Assembly (NCBI RefSeq): GCF_000175215.2
Contig: NC_014817.1
Coordinates: 648,501-712,500, forward strand
Direction: 5' to 3'
DNA length: 64,000 nt
Origin: Asticcacaulis excentricus CB 48
GTDB taxonomy: Bacteria > Pseudomonadota > Alphaproteobacteria > Caulobacterales > Caulobacteraceae
The notes below the pieces were generated by a model, which was not told where the DNA came from, ran no database searches, and saw only the letters and a list, made by a program, of their open reading frames with translations. Both the position numbers and the translations under genes were made by a program. The first letter of the stretch is position 1. Every line of letters starts with the position of its first letter. Below, one piece after another: positions 18,958 through 32,091 of this stretch.

Positions 18958-19647
18958 ATGACCGCCGAACCCCCTATCCGCCTGTTTGTCGCCCCCGTCA
19001 CACCGCTTCAGCAGAACTGTACCGTGGTGTGGTGTACGAAGACCCATAAGGCGGCCGTGATCGACCCCGGCGGCGATATCAAGCCGGTGCTGGCCGAAAT
19101 CCAGCGGCGCGGCCTGACGATTGAGAAAATCTGGGTGACGCACGGCCATGCCGACCACGCGGGTGGGACGCAGGCCCTGCATGAAGCGACAGGGGCGCCC
19201 ATCGAAGGCCCGCACGCAGACGACCGCTTCTGGATCGAGCGCATCCCGGAAGACGCCAAACGCTGGGGCATTTATGACGCCCGAAGTTTCGAGCCGACGC
19301 GCTGGCTCACGCACGGTGACACAGTGACTTTGGGCGAAACCGAATGGCAGGTGATCCACTGCCCCGGCCATACACCGGGCCACGTCATCTTCTACCACCC
19401 CGAAAGCCAGTTCGCTCAGGTGGGAGACATCCTGTTCCGCGGCTCGATCGGACGCACCGACTTTCCGCGCGGAAACCATACCGACCTGATCAATGCCATC
19501 ACCACGCGTCTGTGGCCGCTGGGGGATGTGCAGTTCGTCTGTGGCCATGGCCCGATGTCGAGTTTCGCAGCCGAACGCGCGCACAATCCCTTCGTCGGCG
19601 ACCGCGTGATCGCGCAGTCAGAGCCTAACCGGTCGGGGCCGGGGTAA
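18958..19647 (+). CDS. MBL-fold metallohydrolase (glyoxalase II-like)
   Basis: A 229-residue metallo-beta-lactamase-fold hydrolase. Metal ligands are visible in VTHGHADHAGG (HxHxDH), CPGHTPGHVIFYH and VGDILFRGSIGR (bridging aspartate), with a last histidine in VCGHGP. It resembles the YcbL/GloB-type thioesterases that hydrolyse S-lactoylglutathione-like substrates, but lacks the C-terminal glutathione-binding domain of full glyoxalase II, so the exact substrate is open. It follows the permease terminator and ends at a bidirectional terminator shared with the SCP2 gene. Confidence 0.88.
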   Translation: MTAEPPIRLFVAPVTPLQQNCTVVWCTKTHKAAVIDPGGDIKPVLAEIQRRGLTIEKIWVTHGHADHAGGTQALHEATGAPIEGPHADDRFWIERIPEDAKRWGIYDARSFEPTRWLTHGDTVTLGETEWQVIHCPGHTPGHVIFYHPESQFAQVGDILFRGSIGRTDFPRGNHTDLINAITTRLWPLGDVQFVCGHGPMSSFAAERAHNPFVGDRVIAQSEPNRSGPG

Positions 19648-19649
19648 CA

Positions 19650-19674
19650 AAAAACCCCGCCGAAGCGGGGTTTT
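19650..19674. terminator. Bidirectional terminator
   Basis: CCCCGC (19655-19660) and GCGGGG (19665-19670) flank a CGAA loop, with an A run on the left and TTTT on the right. It lies between the convergent MBL-fold and SCP2 genes and can serve both. Confidence 0.85.
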
Positions 19675-19680
19675 CAAGGT

Positions 19681-19986
19681 TTAGCCTTTCAGCAGCGGCA
19701 CCAGCTTCTGGGCAATGCCCATGTCGCCGATGATCTTCAGCTTGCCCTGCATGAAGGCCATCATCGGATCGAGTTGACCCTGCGCCAGCGCCTTCAGGTT
19801 GTCGATGGAGACGACAACCGTGGTATCGGCGGGGCCGTCTTCGTTGGAGACGACGTTCGGCACATTGGCGGCATTGATCAGGATTTTGCCATCGTCACCG
19901 AAGTCCAGCTTGACAATCTTGCCCAGACCGGAGTTTTCGCCCACGGCGGCGGTGATTTTTTGCGTAATGGCGGCCAGATCGGACAT
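19681..19986 (-). CDS. SCP2 sterol-binding domain protein
   Basis: A 101-residue single SCP2 domain: residues 1-40 (AAITQKITAAVGENSGLGKI), VKLDFGDDGKILINA, then TTVVVSIDNLKALAQGQLDP and MMAFMQGKLKIIGDMGIAQKL, the typical lipid-binding C-terminal helix region. Bacterial members bind lipids or acyl-CoA; no pathway is known. The frame is open far upstream, but AGAGGAA places the start at 19986 (MSDLAA), with 19992 as an alternative. It is divergent from the flavoprotein at 20113. Confidence 0.88.
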   Translation of the reverse strand: MSDLAAITQKITAAVGENSGLGKIVKLDFGDDGKILINAANVPNVVSNEDGPADTTVVVSIDNLKALAQGQLDPMMAFMQGKLKIIGDMGIAQKLVPLLKG

Positions 19987-20112
19987 GGTCATTTCCTCTG
20001 AGTGTGTGTAAGGCGCTTGAGTTGACGCCATCGGGCTTGACCTTAACGGCAATTTTTTCAGACACAAGCGTGACCAAGCGTCAGGTCGCGGTAAATTTTT
20101 CGGGATAAGTCC

Positions 20113-21297
20113 ATGCGTAGCTTTGATGCGGTCATAATCGGGGCCGGTGCCGCCGGATTGATGTGCGGCATCGAAGCGGCGAAGCGCGGCCGCAAGGTGG
20201 TCGTCATCGACCATGCGCGCGCCCCGGCAGAGAAGATTCGCATTTCCGGCGGCGGGCGCTGCAACTTTACGCACCTTGAAGCCGCGCCCAAACACTACCT
20301 GTCGCAAAACCCGCACTTCTGCAAATCGGCGCTCAAACGGTTCGGGCCCTGGGATTTTCTTGATCGTGTGATCGCGCACCACATCCCCTATCATCACAAG
20401 ACCGAAGGTCAGTTGTTTTGCGACAACTCGGCCAAGGACATCATCGACATGCTGCTGGGTGATCTGCGCGCCCACGGCGGCGAACTGTGGCTGCAAAGCC
20501 CGGTGCAGGGGCTCGACCAGACACCACAGGGGTTTCGTCTGTCCCTGCCCGATGGTGTGATCGAGACGACGAAGCTGGTGCTGGCCACGGGCGGGCTGTC
20601 CATCCCCAAGATGGGCGCGACGGGCTTTGCCTATGAGGTGGCGCAGCGCTTTGGGCACGGGCTTATTACCCCACGTGCGGGCCTTGTGCCCTTTACACTC
20701 GGCGGGCAGAAACTTGATTATATTTCAGGGCTTTCCGGCGTCTCTCTTCAGGCGCGTGCCCGCATCGGCAAAACGATGTTTGAGGATGGCTTCCTGTTTA
20801 CCCACCGCGGCCTGTCGGGGCCGGCCATGTTGCAGATTTCTTCCTTCTGGACACCGGGTCAGACGGTGGAAATCGACCTCCTGCCCGGCACCGACGCCCT
20901 GGCGGTTTTGAAAGAGCGCCGCCAATCCACACCGCGCCAGCATATCGGCAATGTCCTGCCCGACCTTGTGCCCACACGCCTCAGCGAGCGCATTCTGGAG
21001 GTGACGATCATCGCCCCTGAGACGCGCATTGCCGACCTTTCAGACAAGCGCTTAAGCGCGCTGACGGCCCTGATGCAGCCGTGGGCACTGATCCCCGACG
21101 GCACCGAAGGCTACCGCACCGCCGAGGTCACGGTCGGCGGGGTCGATACCACCCAAGTGTCATCGCAAACCATGGAAAGCCAGCTCTGTCCGGGCCTGTT
21201 CATCATTGGCGAAGCGCTGGATGTCACCGGCTGGTTAGGCGGCTATAATTTTCAGTGGGCGTGGTCTTCGGGCTGGGCCGCGGGACAGGCGCTGTGA
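20113..21297 (+). CDS. BaiN/HI0933-family FAD-dependent oxidoreductase
   Basis: A 394-residue flavoprotein. The dinucleotide-binding motif is VIIGAGAAGLMCGIEAAKRG, followed by ISGGGRCNFTHLEAAPKHYL, the family signature, and LVLATGGLSIPKMGATGFAY. The C-terminus has GLFIIGEALDVTGWLGGYNF and QWAWSSGWAAGQAL, which complete the FAD site. The family (YhiN, HI0933, BaiN) has few characterised members; clostridial BaiN acts on bile acids, but a conserved housekeeping role is more likely here. It ends five bases from the convergent unknown gene. Confidence 0.92.
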   Translation: MRSFDAVIIGAGAAGLMCGIEAAKRGRKVVVIDHARAPAEKIRISGGGRCNFTHLEAAPKHYLSQNPHFCKSALKRFGPWDFLDRVIAHHIPYHHKTEGQLFCDNSAKDIIDMLLGDLRAHGGELWLQSPVQGLDQTPQGFRLSLPDGVIETTKLVLATGGLSIPKMGATGFAYEVAQRFGHGLITPRAGLVPFTLGGQKLDYISGLSGVSLQARARIGKTMFEDGFLFTHRGLSGPAMLQISSFWTPGQTVEIDLLPGTDALAVLKERRQSTPRQHIGNVLPDLVPTRLSERILEVTIIAPETRIADLSDKRLSALTALMQPWALIPDGTEGYRTAEVTVGGVDTTQVSSQTMESQLCPGLFIIGEALDVTGWLGGYNFQWAWSSGWAAGQAL

Positions 21298-21301
21298 TGT
21301 T

Positions 21302-22000
21302 TTAGATGAGAGGCGCCTCGCGCCGCAGGCGTCCTTTTCCTGCGTCCAAATGCTCATCAAAATAGCCCCAGATGAACTTCCGATGTAAAGAAGCACCCTC
21401 ACGACGAAGCCGGTCGATATTGTGATAAGCGACGTGTCGCGTTAGCTGAGCCACTGTCCACGCCTTCGGCATACCGATTGTGATATTGAGCTGGCCTACG
21501 GCATACGCGCTCACGATGAAGACCACCAAGGCCCAGAATAGGTCAAGACCGCTTATCGGCCACAGAATATAGGCGGCTATAAAAGCAGCCAGACAGCCAG
21601 CGTAAAAACTTAATCCGCCATCGTGGGGGCCTGTCACCCAACCTGCCCGCCGAAAATCCGAGCGAAATTTGCCGTAGTCGAAGTCTTGTAAACCGCTCAA
21701 GAGGGTATCTGGCCGGACGGCGTAACCCTGAGCCGCACACCACTGCTTGATTCTCAGAAAGACCAGAAACGTAGGGCACTTACCGCCTCGCTTTTCAGAC
21801 TCCGGCAATCCGTCCCAAAGTCTGTCAAACACCTCGCCAAGGGTAAGTTCGTGGTCAGAGGCAAACGCATCTGCCGGGAGTTGAAAATTTGCAGCCGTCT
21901 CTATCCGGGCCACGGCATCCGTAAGGTCTTCGCTATCGACAGGTTCAATATGCGCAGCCAAGTCCCCCTCCTCGTAAAACTCGTCTGCAAAATAGCACAA
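21302..22000 (-). CDS. Unknown protein with two membrane segments
   Basis: A protein of up to 232 residues that I do not recognise. The N-terminal half is acidic and probably cytoplasmic (LTLGEVFDRLWDGLPESEKR, CPTFLVFLRIKQWCAAQGYA). Two adjacent hydrophobic segments follow (LSFYAGCLAAFIAAYILWPI and DLFWALVVFIVSAYAVGQL), then a basic C-terminal tail with a TVAQLTRHVAYHNIDRLRRE helix. There is no in-frame ATG near the 5' end. The first candidate is TTG at 22000, which lies in the T run of the rpoC terminator and uses a stem arm as ribosome-binding site; TTG 21961 behind GAGGAGG is a better-placed alternative. Its base composition is visibly more AT-rich than its neighbours, a possible sign of transfer. 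Confidence 0.6.
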   Translation of the reverse strand: MCYFADEFYEEGDLAAHIEPVDSEDLTDAVARIETAANFQLPADAFASDHELTLGEVFDRLWDGLPESEKRGGKCPTFLVFLRIKQWCAAQGYAVRPDTLLSGLQDFDYGKFRSDFRRAGWVTGPHDGGLSFYAGCLAAFIAAYILWPISGLDLFWALVVFIVSAYAVGQLNITIGMPKAWTVAQLTRHVAYHNIDRLRREGASLHRKFIWGYFDEHLDAGKGRLRREAPLI

Positions 22001-22004
22001 AAAA

Positions 22005-22028
22005 GCCTCCGGAGCGAACCCCGGAGGC
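22005..22028 (-). terminator. rpoC terminator
   Basis: GCCTCCGG (22005-22012) and CCGGAGGC (22021-22028) form a perfect 8-bp stem. On the minus strand it is followed by TTTTTT. It lies about 60 bases after the rpoC stop; two further GC-rich hairpins (TGCACCC/GGGTGCA and GGGGC/GCCCC) lie between. Confidence 0.85.
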
Positions 22029-22089
22029 CGATTTTGCTATGGCAAGAACCGTCTGCACCCGGTTATGGGTGCAGGGGCAAAGCCCCTGC

Positions 22090-26274
<4,185 letters not shown>

Positions 26275-26311
26275 ATGAATTCCAGCTTTCCGTCATTAGA
26301 ACTTAGTGGGC

Positions 26312-26392
26312 AGCGATGCGGGGGGCAGGCCCCCTCCACCACTTCGTGGTCCCCCTCCCCCGCTGCGCAGGGGAGGAGCGTAGGCGAAGGTC
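26312..26392. repeat. GC-rich hairpin repeat in the rpoB-rpoC spacer
   Basis: The spacer contains three consecutive small inverted repeats: GGGGGC/GCCCCC, ACCAC/GTGGT around TTC, and CTCCCC/GGGGAG around CGCTGCGCA. The last matches related sequences at 54305-54450 (CCTCCCCCGCTTTGCAGGGG) and 63168-63200 (CCTCCCCCGTACGCTTTGC). It therefore looks like one copy of a dispersed intergenic element. Its position inside an essential operon means it must be tolerated in the transcript. Confidence 0.65.
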
Positions 26393-26396
26393 AGGA

Positions 26397-29300
26397 TTAT
26401 CCCTGCCCGTTTTCCAGTTCCACGTTCAGACCCAGCGAACGCATTTCCTTGATCAGGACGTTGAAGCTTTCCGGGATACCGGCTTCGAAGCTGTCATCGC
26501 CGCGGACGATGGCTTCGTACACCTTGGTCCGGCCGGCCACGTCGTCCGACTTCACGGTCAGCATTTCTTGCAGGGTATAGGCGGCACCATAGGCTTCCAG
26601 AGCCCAGACCTCCATTTCCCCGAAGCGCTGACCGCCGAACTGCGCCTTACCGCCCAGCGGCTGCTGGGTGACGAGCGAGTATGGCCCGATGGAGCGTGCG
26701 TGGATCTTATCATCGACAAGGTGGTGCAGCTTCAGCATGTAGATGATGCCGACGGTGACCGGACGCTTGAACTGCTCACCCGTCAGACCATCGTACAGGA
26801 TCGACTGACCCGAACGATCGAGACCCGCAAACTCAAGCATGTTCTCGATGTCGTTGATGTGCGCACCGTCGAAGACCGGGGTCGCGATCGGCACGCCGCG
26901 CGCGAGGTTCTTCGCCAGCTGAATCAGCTCTTCTTCCGTTTCCGGCAGTTCCTGATCGGCACCATAGGCACCCTTCAGGTGGTCGATAAGCGCCTGCTTC
27001 TGACCGCCGTTCTGCCACTCTTCGAGCAGGTTGGTGATCTGCTTGCCGATATTGGCGCAGGCCCAGCCGAGGTGGGTTTCGAAGATCTGACCGACGTTCA
27101 TGCGCGACGGCACGCCCAGCGGGTTCAGCACGATATCGACGTGCTCACCATCGGCGAGGAACGGCATGTCTTCGACGGGTAGGATCTTGGAGATAACCCC
27201 CTTGTTGCCGTGACGGCCGGCCATCTTGTCGCCCGGCTGAAGCTTGCGCTTCACGGCCACGAAGACCTTGACCATCTTCATGACGCCCGGCGGCAATTCG
27301 TCGCCGCGTTGCAGCTTTTCGACCTTGTCCTCGAAGCGACGGTCCAGACGCTTGCGGGCCTCTTCGAACTGGCGCTTCATGGCCTCCAGTTCGCCCATCA
27401 GCTTCTCGTCTTCGAGGGCGATCTGCCACCACAGGCCCTTCGAGATTTCGGAGAGCTTCTCTTCGGTGATTTCACCGCGACCCAGACCCTTCGGGCCCGA
27501 AACGGCGGTCTGACCGAGGATGACTTCCTTCAGGCGGCCATAGATGTTGCGCTCAAGGATCGACAGTTCATCGTCGCGGTCCTTGCCCAGACGCTCGATT
27601 TCGGCGCGCTCGATAGCCATAGCGCGTTCGTCCTTGTCCACACCGTGACGGTTAAAGACGCGGACTTCAACGATGGTACCGGCGACGCCGGGGGGCAGAC
27701 GCAAGCTCGTATCGCGCACGTCTGACGCCTTTTCACCGAAGATGGCGCGCAGCAGCTTTTCTTCCGGTGTCATCGGGCTTTCGCCCTTCGGCGTGACCTT
27801 ACCGACGAGAATGTCGCCCGGTTGCACTTCGGCACCGATAGCCACGATACCGGCCTCGTCGAGGTTTCGCAGGGCTTCTTCGCCGACGTTCGGGATGTCG
27901 CGGGTGATTTCTTCCGGCCCAAGCTTCGTATCGCGGGCCATGACTTCAAACTCTTCCAGGTGGATAGAGGTGAAGATGTCGTCGCGCACGATGCGTTCGG
28001 AAATCAGGATCGAGTCTTCGAAGTTGTAGCCGTTCCACGGCATGAAGGCCACGAGGACGTTGCGGCCCAGAGCCAGATCGCCGAGGTCGGTAGACGGACC
28101 GTCGGCGATGATGTCACCGGCCGACACCTTGTCACCGACGTTCACGATCGGACGCTGGTTGATACAGGTGTTCTGGTTGGAACGCTGGAACTTCGACAGA
28201 CGATAGATATCGACGCCCGGCTTGGTGGGGTCGAGTTCATCCGTGGCGCGCACGACGATACGGGTGGCGTCCACCTGCTCGATCACGCCGGTACGGCGGG
28301 CGGCAATGGTAGCCCCGGAGTCGCGGGCGACGACCGATTCCATGCCGGTGCCGACGAAGGGCGCATCCGCCTTCACCAGCGGCACGGCCTGACGCTGCAT
28401 GTTCGAACCCATCAGCGCGCGGTTGGCGTCGTCGTTTTCGAGGAACGGGATCAGGGCGGCGGCGACCGAAACGACCTGCTTCGGCGACACGTCCATGTAA
28501 TCGACGGTCGGGGCCGGTTGCAGGCCCGGTTCGCCGTTGACGCGGCCCGGCACGAGGTCTTCGACAATACCTTCGTCACCCAGCTTGATATTGGCCTGAG
28601 CGATGACGTGCTTGGACTCTTCCATCGCCGACATATAGACGACTTCGTCCTGCGGCTTGCCGTCGATGACCTTGCGGTACGGGCTTTCGATGAAGCCGTA
28701 CTTGTTGACGCGGGCATGGGTGGCCAGTGAGTTGATCAGGCCGATGTTCGGGCCTTCCGGCGTTTCAATCGGGCAGATACGGCCATAGTGGGTCGGGTGC
28801 ACGTCGCGGACTTCGAAGCCCGCGCGTTCGCGCGTCAGACCGCCCGGCCCAAGGGCCGACAGACGACGCTTGTGCGTGATTTCCGACAGCGGGTTCGTCT
28901 GGTCCATGAACTGCGAGAGCTGCGACGAACCAAAGAATTCACGCACCGCGGCCGCAGCCGGCTTGGCGTTGATCAGGTCGTGTGGCATGACGGTGTCGAT
29001 ATCAACCGACGACATGCGCTCCTTGATGGCGCGTTCCATGCGCAGCAGGCCGACGCGGTACTGGTTTTCCAGCAACTCGCCCACCGAACGCACGCGACGG
29101 TTACCGAGGTTGTCGATATCGTCGATTTCGCCGCGACCATCGCGCAGACCGATCAGGATGCGCAGGATCTTCAGAATGTCATCCTTGCGCAGGGTGCGCT
29201 CAGAGTCGGCGACGTCCTGCTCAAGACGCATGTTCATTTTGACGCGACCCACGGCCGACAGGTCGTAGCGCTCCAGTTCGAAGAACAGGCCCTGGAACAT

Positions 29301-30470
29301 GGCTTCGGCGGCTTCGATCGTGGGCGGCTCGCCCGGACGCATGACGCGATAAATGTCGAACAGCGCATCTTCACGCGAGGTGTTCTTATCGACGCGCAGC
29401 GTGTTGCGCAGATAGGCGCCCACGGTCACATGGTCGATATCGAGCACATCAATGGTGGTGAAGCCCTGCTCTTCCAGCACCTTGATGGCGGCAGGATCAA
29501 GCTCGTCACCGGCTTCGGCGTAGATTTCACCGGTCTCAAAATTGACCGCATCGCGCGCCAGATACTTGCCATTCAGGGCGTCCGGCGACAGCAACAGCGC
29601 CTTCACCGTGTCGCCCAGCTTTTTGGCGGTACGCGCCGAAATCTTGGTCCCGGCCTGCGCGACCACTTCACCGCTATCGGCGTCGATCAGGTCGAATTCC
29701 GGCTTCACACCGCGCCAGCGCTCGAACTTGTACGGCGTGACCCAACCGGCATCGCGCTTCTCATAGGGCACAACGTCGTAGAAGGTGGTGAGGATTTCTT
29801 CGCCGTCCATGCCCAGGGCAGACAGGAAGGTCGTGGCGGGCAGCTTGCGGCGACGGTCGATACGCACATAGACGATGTCCTTGGCGTCGAATTCGAAATC
29901 GAGCCACGAGCCACGGTACGGAATGATGCGCGCGCCGAACAGGAGCTTACCCGACGAATGGGTCTTGCCCTTGTCGTGGTCGAAGAAGACGCCCGGCGAA
30001 CGGTGCATCTGCGACACGATCACGCGCTCGGTGCCGTTGACGATAAAGGTGCCCTTGTCCGTCATGAGCGGGATATCGCCCATATAAACGTCCTGCTCCT
30101 TGATATCCTTTACCGAACGGGCACCCGTGTCCTCGTCCGTTTCAAACACGATCAGGCGCAGCTTGACCTTCAGCGGGGCGGCATAGGTGATGTCGCGCTG
30201 AATGCACTCTTCGACGTCGTATTTCGGCTCTTCGAACTCGTAAGAGACGTATTCGAGGGTCGCACGCTCGTTGAAATCCTTGACCGGGAAGACGCTCTTG
30301 AACACAGCCTCCAGACCGTCGTCAACGCGCTCCGAAGCGCGGACGAAACGTTGCAGGAATTGTTCGTAGGAGGAGCGCTGAACCTCGATCAGGTTCGGCA
30401 TACGGATCGCTTCGGGGATTCGGCCAAAAGACTTCCGAATCCGCTTCTTTTCGGTGAACGATAAGGCCAT
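26397..30470 (-). CDS. rpoB: DNA-directed RNA polymerase beta subunit
   Basis: Beta (1357 aa) is the second large catalytic subunit. The true N-terminus is MALSFTEKKRIRKSFGRIPE at 30470, preceded by AGGAAC; the frame is open to 30710 but that extension has no family support. The rifampicin pocket is SSQLSQFMDQTNPLSEITHK with RRLSALGPGGL, in the wild-type form (Asp, His and Ser present). Further landmarks are IGLINSLATHARVN, MAGRHGNKGVISKI and the C-terminal GEMEVWALEAYGAAYTLQEM. The rplKAJL genes do not immediately precede it; the next gene upstream is an unrelated secreted protein, so rpoB should have its own promoter in 30471-30818. Confidence 0.99.
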   Translation of the reverse strand: MALSFTEKKRIRKSFGRIPEAIRMPNLIEVQRSSYEQFLQRFVRASERVDDGLEAVFKSVFPVKDFNERATLEYVSYEFEEPKYDVEECIQRDITYAAPLKVKLRLIVFETDEDTGARSVKDIKEQDVYMGDIPLMTDKGTFIVNGTERVIVSQMHRSPGVFFDHDKGKTHSSGKLLFGARIIPYRGSWLDFEFDAKDIVYVRIDRRRKLPATTFLSALGMDGEEILTTFYDVVPYEKRDAGWVTPYKFERWRGVKPEFDLIDADSGEVVAQAGTKISARTAKKLGDTVKALLLSPDALNGKYLARDAVNFETGEIYAEAGDELDPAAIKVLEEQGFTTIDVLDIDHVTVGAYLRNTLRVDKNTSREDALFDIYRVMRPGEPPTIEAAEAMFQGLFFELERYDLSAVGRVKMNMRLEQDVADSERTLRKDDILKILRILIGLRDGRGEIDDIDNLGNRRVRSVGELLENQYRVGLLRMERAIKERMSSVDIDTVMPHDLINAKPAAAAVREFFGSSQLSQFMDQTNPLSEITHKRRLSALGPGGLTRERAGFEVRDVHPTHYGRICPIETPEGPNIGLINSLATHARVNKYGFIESPYRKVIDGKPQDEVVYMSAMEESKHVIAQANIKLGDEGIVEDLVPGRVNGEPGLQPAPTVDYMDVSPKQVVSVAAALIPFLENDDANRALMGSNMQRQAVPLVKADAPFVGTGMESVVARDSGATIAARRTGVIEQVDATRIVVRATDELDPTKPGVDIYRLSKFQRSNQNTCINQRPIVNVGDKVSAGDIIADGPSTDLGDLALGRNVLVAFMPWNGYNFEDSILISERIVRDDIFTSIHLEEFEVMARDTKLGPEEITRDIPNVGEEALRNLDEAGIVAIGAEVQPGDILVGKVTPKGESPMTPEEKLLRAIFGEKASDVRDTSLRLPPGVAGTIVEVRVFNRHGVDKDERAMAIERAEIERLGKDRDDELSILERNIYGRLKEVILGQTAVSGPKGLGRGEITEEKLSEISKGLWWQIALEDEKLMGELEAMKRQFEEARKRLDRRFEDKVEKLQRGDELPPGVMKMVKVFVAVKRKLQPGDKMAGRHGNKGVISKILPVEDMPFLADGEHVDIVLNPLGVPSRMNVGQIFETHLGWACANIGKQITNLLEEWQNGGQKQALIDHLKGAYGADQELPETEEELIQLAKNLARGVPIATPVFDGAHINDIENMLEFAGLDRSGQSILYDGLTGEQFKRPVTVGIIYMLKLHHLVDDKIHARSIGPYSLVTQQPLGGKAQFGGQRFGEMEVWALEAYGAAYTLQEMLTVKSDDVAGRTKVYEAIVRGDDSFEAGIPESFNVLIKEMRSLGLNVELENGQG

Positions 30471-30818
30471 CGTTGTTCCTGTAAAGCGTTTAAGACGCAG
30501 TGAATGTGTCGAGAGACCCCGGGTGGGGCATTGAGAAACAGTTGGATGCGCCCGCTCTTTTATGACCGATTGGCGGCCAAAGACGCTGTTTTTCAATAAC
30601 TTTCTGAACAGAAAGTCACGCCCCATCGCCGGTGGAAAGAGCAGAAGACCGGCATTCGGGCTTTGGTTTAAGACGCAGTACGCCTTAAAAGGGAGGATGC
30701 CATAGCGCAACTGTCCCCGCTTGTCGAGAGGGTGTGGGGGATTATTTTTTGCAGGTCAGCAGACGCTCAATTGCTCCAGCCGCTTTACACCTCCCCATGA
30801 AATCAGAGACGGGGCTAT
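30471..30818. other. Intergenic region upstream of rpoB
   Basis: This 348-base gap separates rpoB from the beta-helix gene on the same strand. It holds the ribosome-binding site AGGAAC (about 30475-30480) and, presumably, the rpoB promoter. A minus-strand TTGAAA near 30590-30600 is a possible -35 box, but I find no convincing -10 partner. A weak CCCC/GGGG hairpin near 30794-30815 may end the beta-helix transcript. No rplL-like ORF, tRNA or riboswitch is visible. Confidence 0.4.
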
Positions 30819-32048
30819 TTAGCGCGAGCGCCCGTAATCCCCGTTGAGCAGGTTTTTAAACCCCGGATCGGTAATGGCCTCACCCGCCCCCAGCGGCTGG
30901 GCCAGCATAGCGGCGGCGTCCCCGTCCGGCGACCAGTAGAGATTGCCGCTGTGCGTGGCCGACATGAAGCCGTGCGGATTGTCCGGCCCCAGATAGATGC
31001 GGTGCGGGGCCGTCAGATAGAAGATGTTGTTGGTGATGCTCACCCCGGCGTCTCGGTCTCCGGCGCAACCATTCCAGCAGATCGACCAGAAGATCGCGCG
31101 CAGCGACCAGAAGTCCTTATCCGTAATATCCGGAATCCTTGTACGGATGATGATATTTCCGTCGATCTTCAGATTACGGATGCCATTGGTGCCCACAAAC
31201 TTATCAACGTCGTCGCTGATATTGTGGGCGATGGTCACGTCGTGGGTATTGCCAGCGATTTCCAGAAAGCCGCCCTTGGTATTGCGCGACAGATTGTGGT
31301 GCACAAAGGTGTGGTGCGCGTCAAAGAAACGGTCCTCGCCGTCCAGTTCGACCGCCGCTCCGTCATTGACATAGGCGCCACCGTAGAAGCCGTAGTTTTC
31401 GATGCGGTTGTGCGCCACCTCATTGTGCGGCCCGACAATGACAATGGCCATCGCGCCCCAGTATTCGGTGATGCGCGAGGCGTCGTGAAAATAATTGCTC
31501 TTTACAAGTGAGTTCGGGCCGCGTACACGAACACCGACCGGCATGTTTTTGAATTCATTGTTTTGTAGGGTGAGATGGTGAGTGGTCGCATCGGTATAGA
31601 TACCGGCCATCTCGGTCACCAATTTGTGCTGGTGGCTTTCCTTCCACGGCAAGGGCGGCTCATCCGGGGGCGGCGTGGCCCCGTCATAGAGGTATAGGTT
31701 TTCGACGGTTACATAGCTGCCGTACACCGATACGACTCGCCCGAATTCCAGCCCAAAGCGCGGATTCATCAGTTTCGGCGCGGGCCCCTCGCCATAGGCG
31801 CTGATGATGATGGGTTTGGCCTCGGTGCCGGACTGAGTGATCTTCAGATGACCGACAAAGGCGGTGCCACGCGCCAGCAGCACCCGGTCACCGGGCTCAA
31901 GTGTCTGGGCATTGACGCGGCTGAGGCTGCGCCACGGTTGCGCCTGGCTGCCCGACTGAGCATCGTTACCCGTCGTCCCATTGACGTAGTAATCCGCCGC
32001 CATCGCTGGCCCGACCAGACACCATAGCACACCGATCCATTTCCACAT
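30819..32048 (-). CDS. Secreted right-handed parallel beta-helix protein
   Basis: A 409-residue exported protein. The signal peptide MWKWIGVLWCLVGPAMAA is followed by DYYVNGTTGNDAQSGSQAQP, the entry to many parallel beta-helix carbohydrate-active proteins. Repeated beta-turn segments with Asn ladders follow (HHLTLQNNEFKNMP, NSLVKSNYFHDAS, HNEVAHNRIENYGFYGG, HDVTIAHNISDD, NLKIDGNIIIRT, VSITNNIFYL). Such proteins are often polysaccharide lyases or hydrolases, but I cannot identify catalytic residues, so substrate and activity are open. ATG 32048 has GGAGG five bases upstream and is preferred over 32063. It lies between rpoB and a nucleotidyltransferase-like gene on the same strand. Confidence 0.8.
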   Translation of the reverse strand: MWKWIGVLWCLVGPAMAADYYVNGTTGNDAQSGSQAQPWRSLSRVNAQTLEPGDRVLLARGTAFVGHLKITQSGTEAKPIIISAYGEGPAPKLMNPRFGLEFGRVVSVYGSYVTVENLYLYDGATPPPDEPPLPWKESHQHKLVTEMAGIYTDATTHHLTLQNNEFKNMPVGVRVRGPNSLVKSNYFHDASRITEYWGAMAIVIVGPHNEVAHNRIENYGFYGGAYVNDGAAVELDGEDRFFDAHHTFVHHNLSRNTKGGFLEIAGNTHDVTIAHNISDDVDKFVGTNGIRNLKIDGNIIIRTRIPDITDKDFWSLRAIFWSICWNGCAGDRDAGVSITNNIFYLTAPHRIYLGPDNPHGFMSATHSGNLYWSPDGDAAAMLAQPLGAGEAITDPGFKNLLNGDYGRSR

Positions 32049-32091
32049 CGCCGCCTCCATCACCCCGCAGTAAGGCAGGGCCCGCAGCCAA

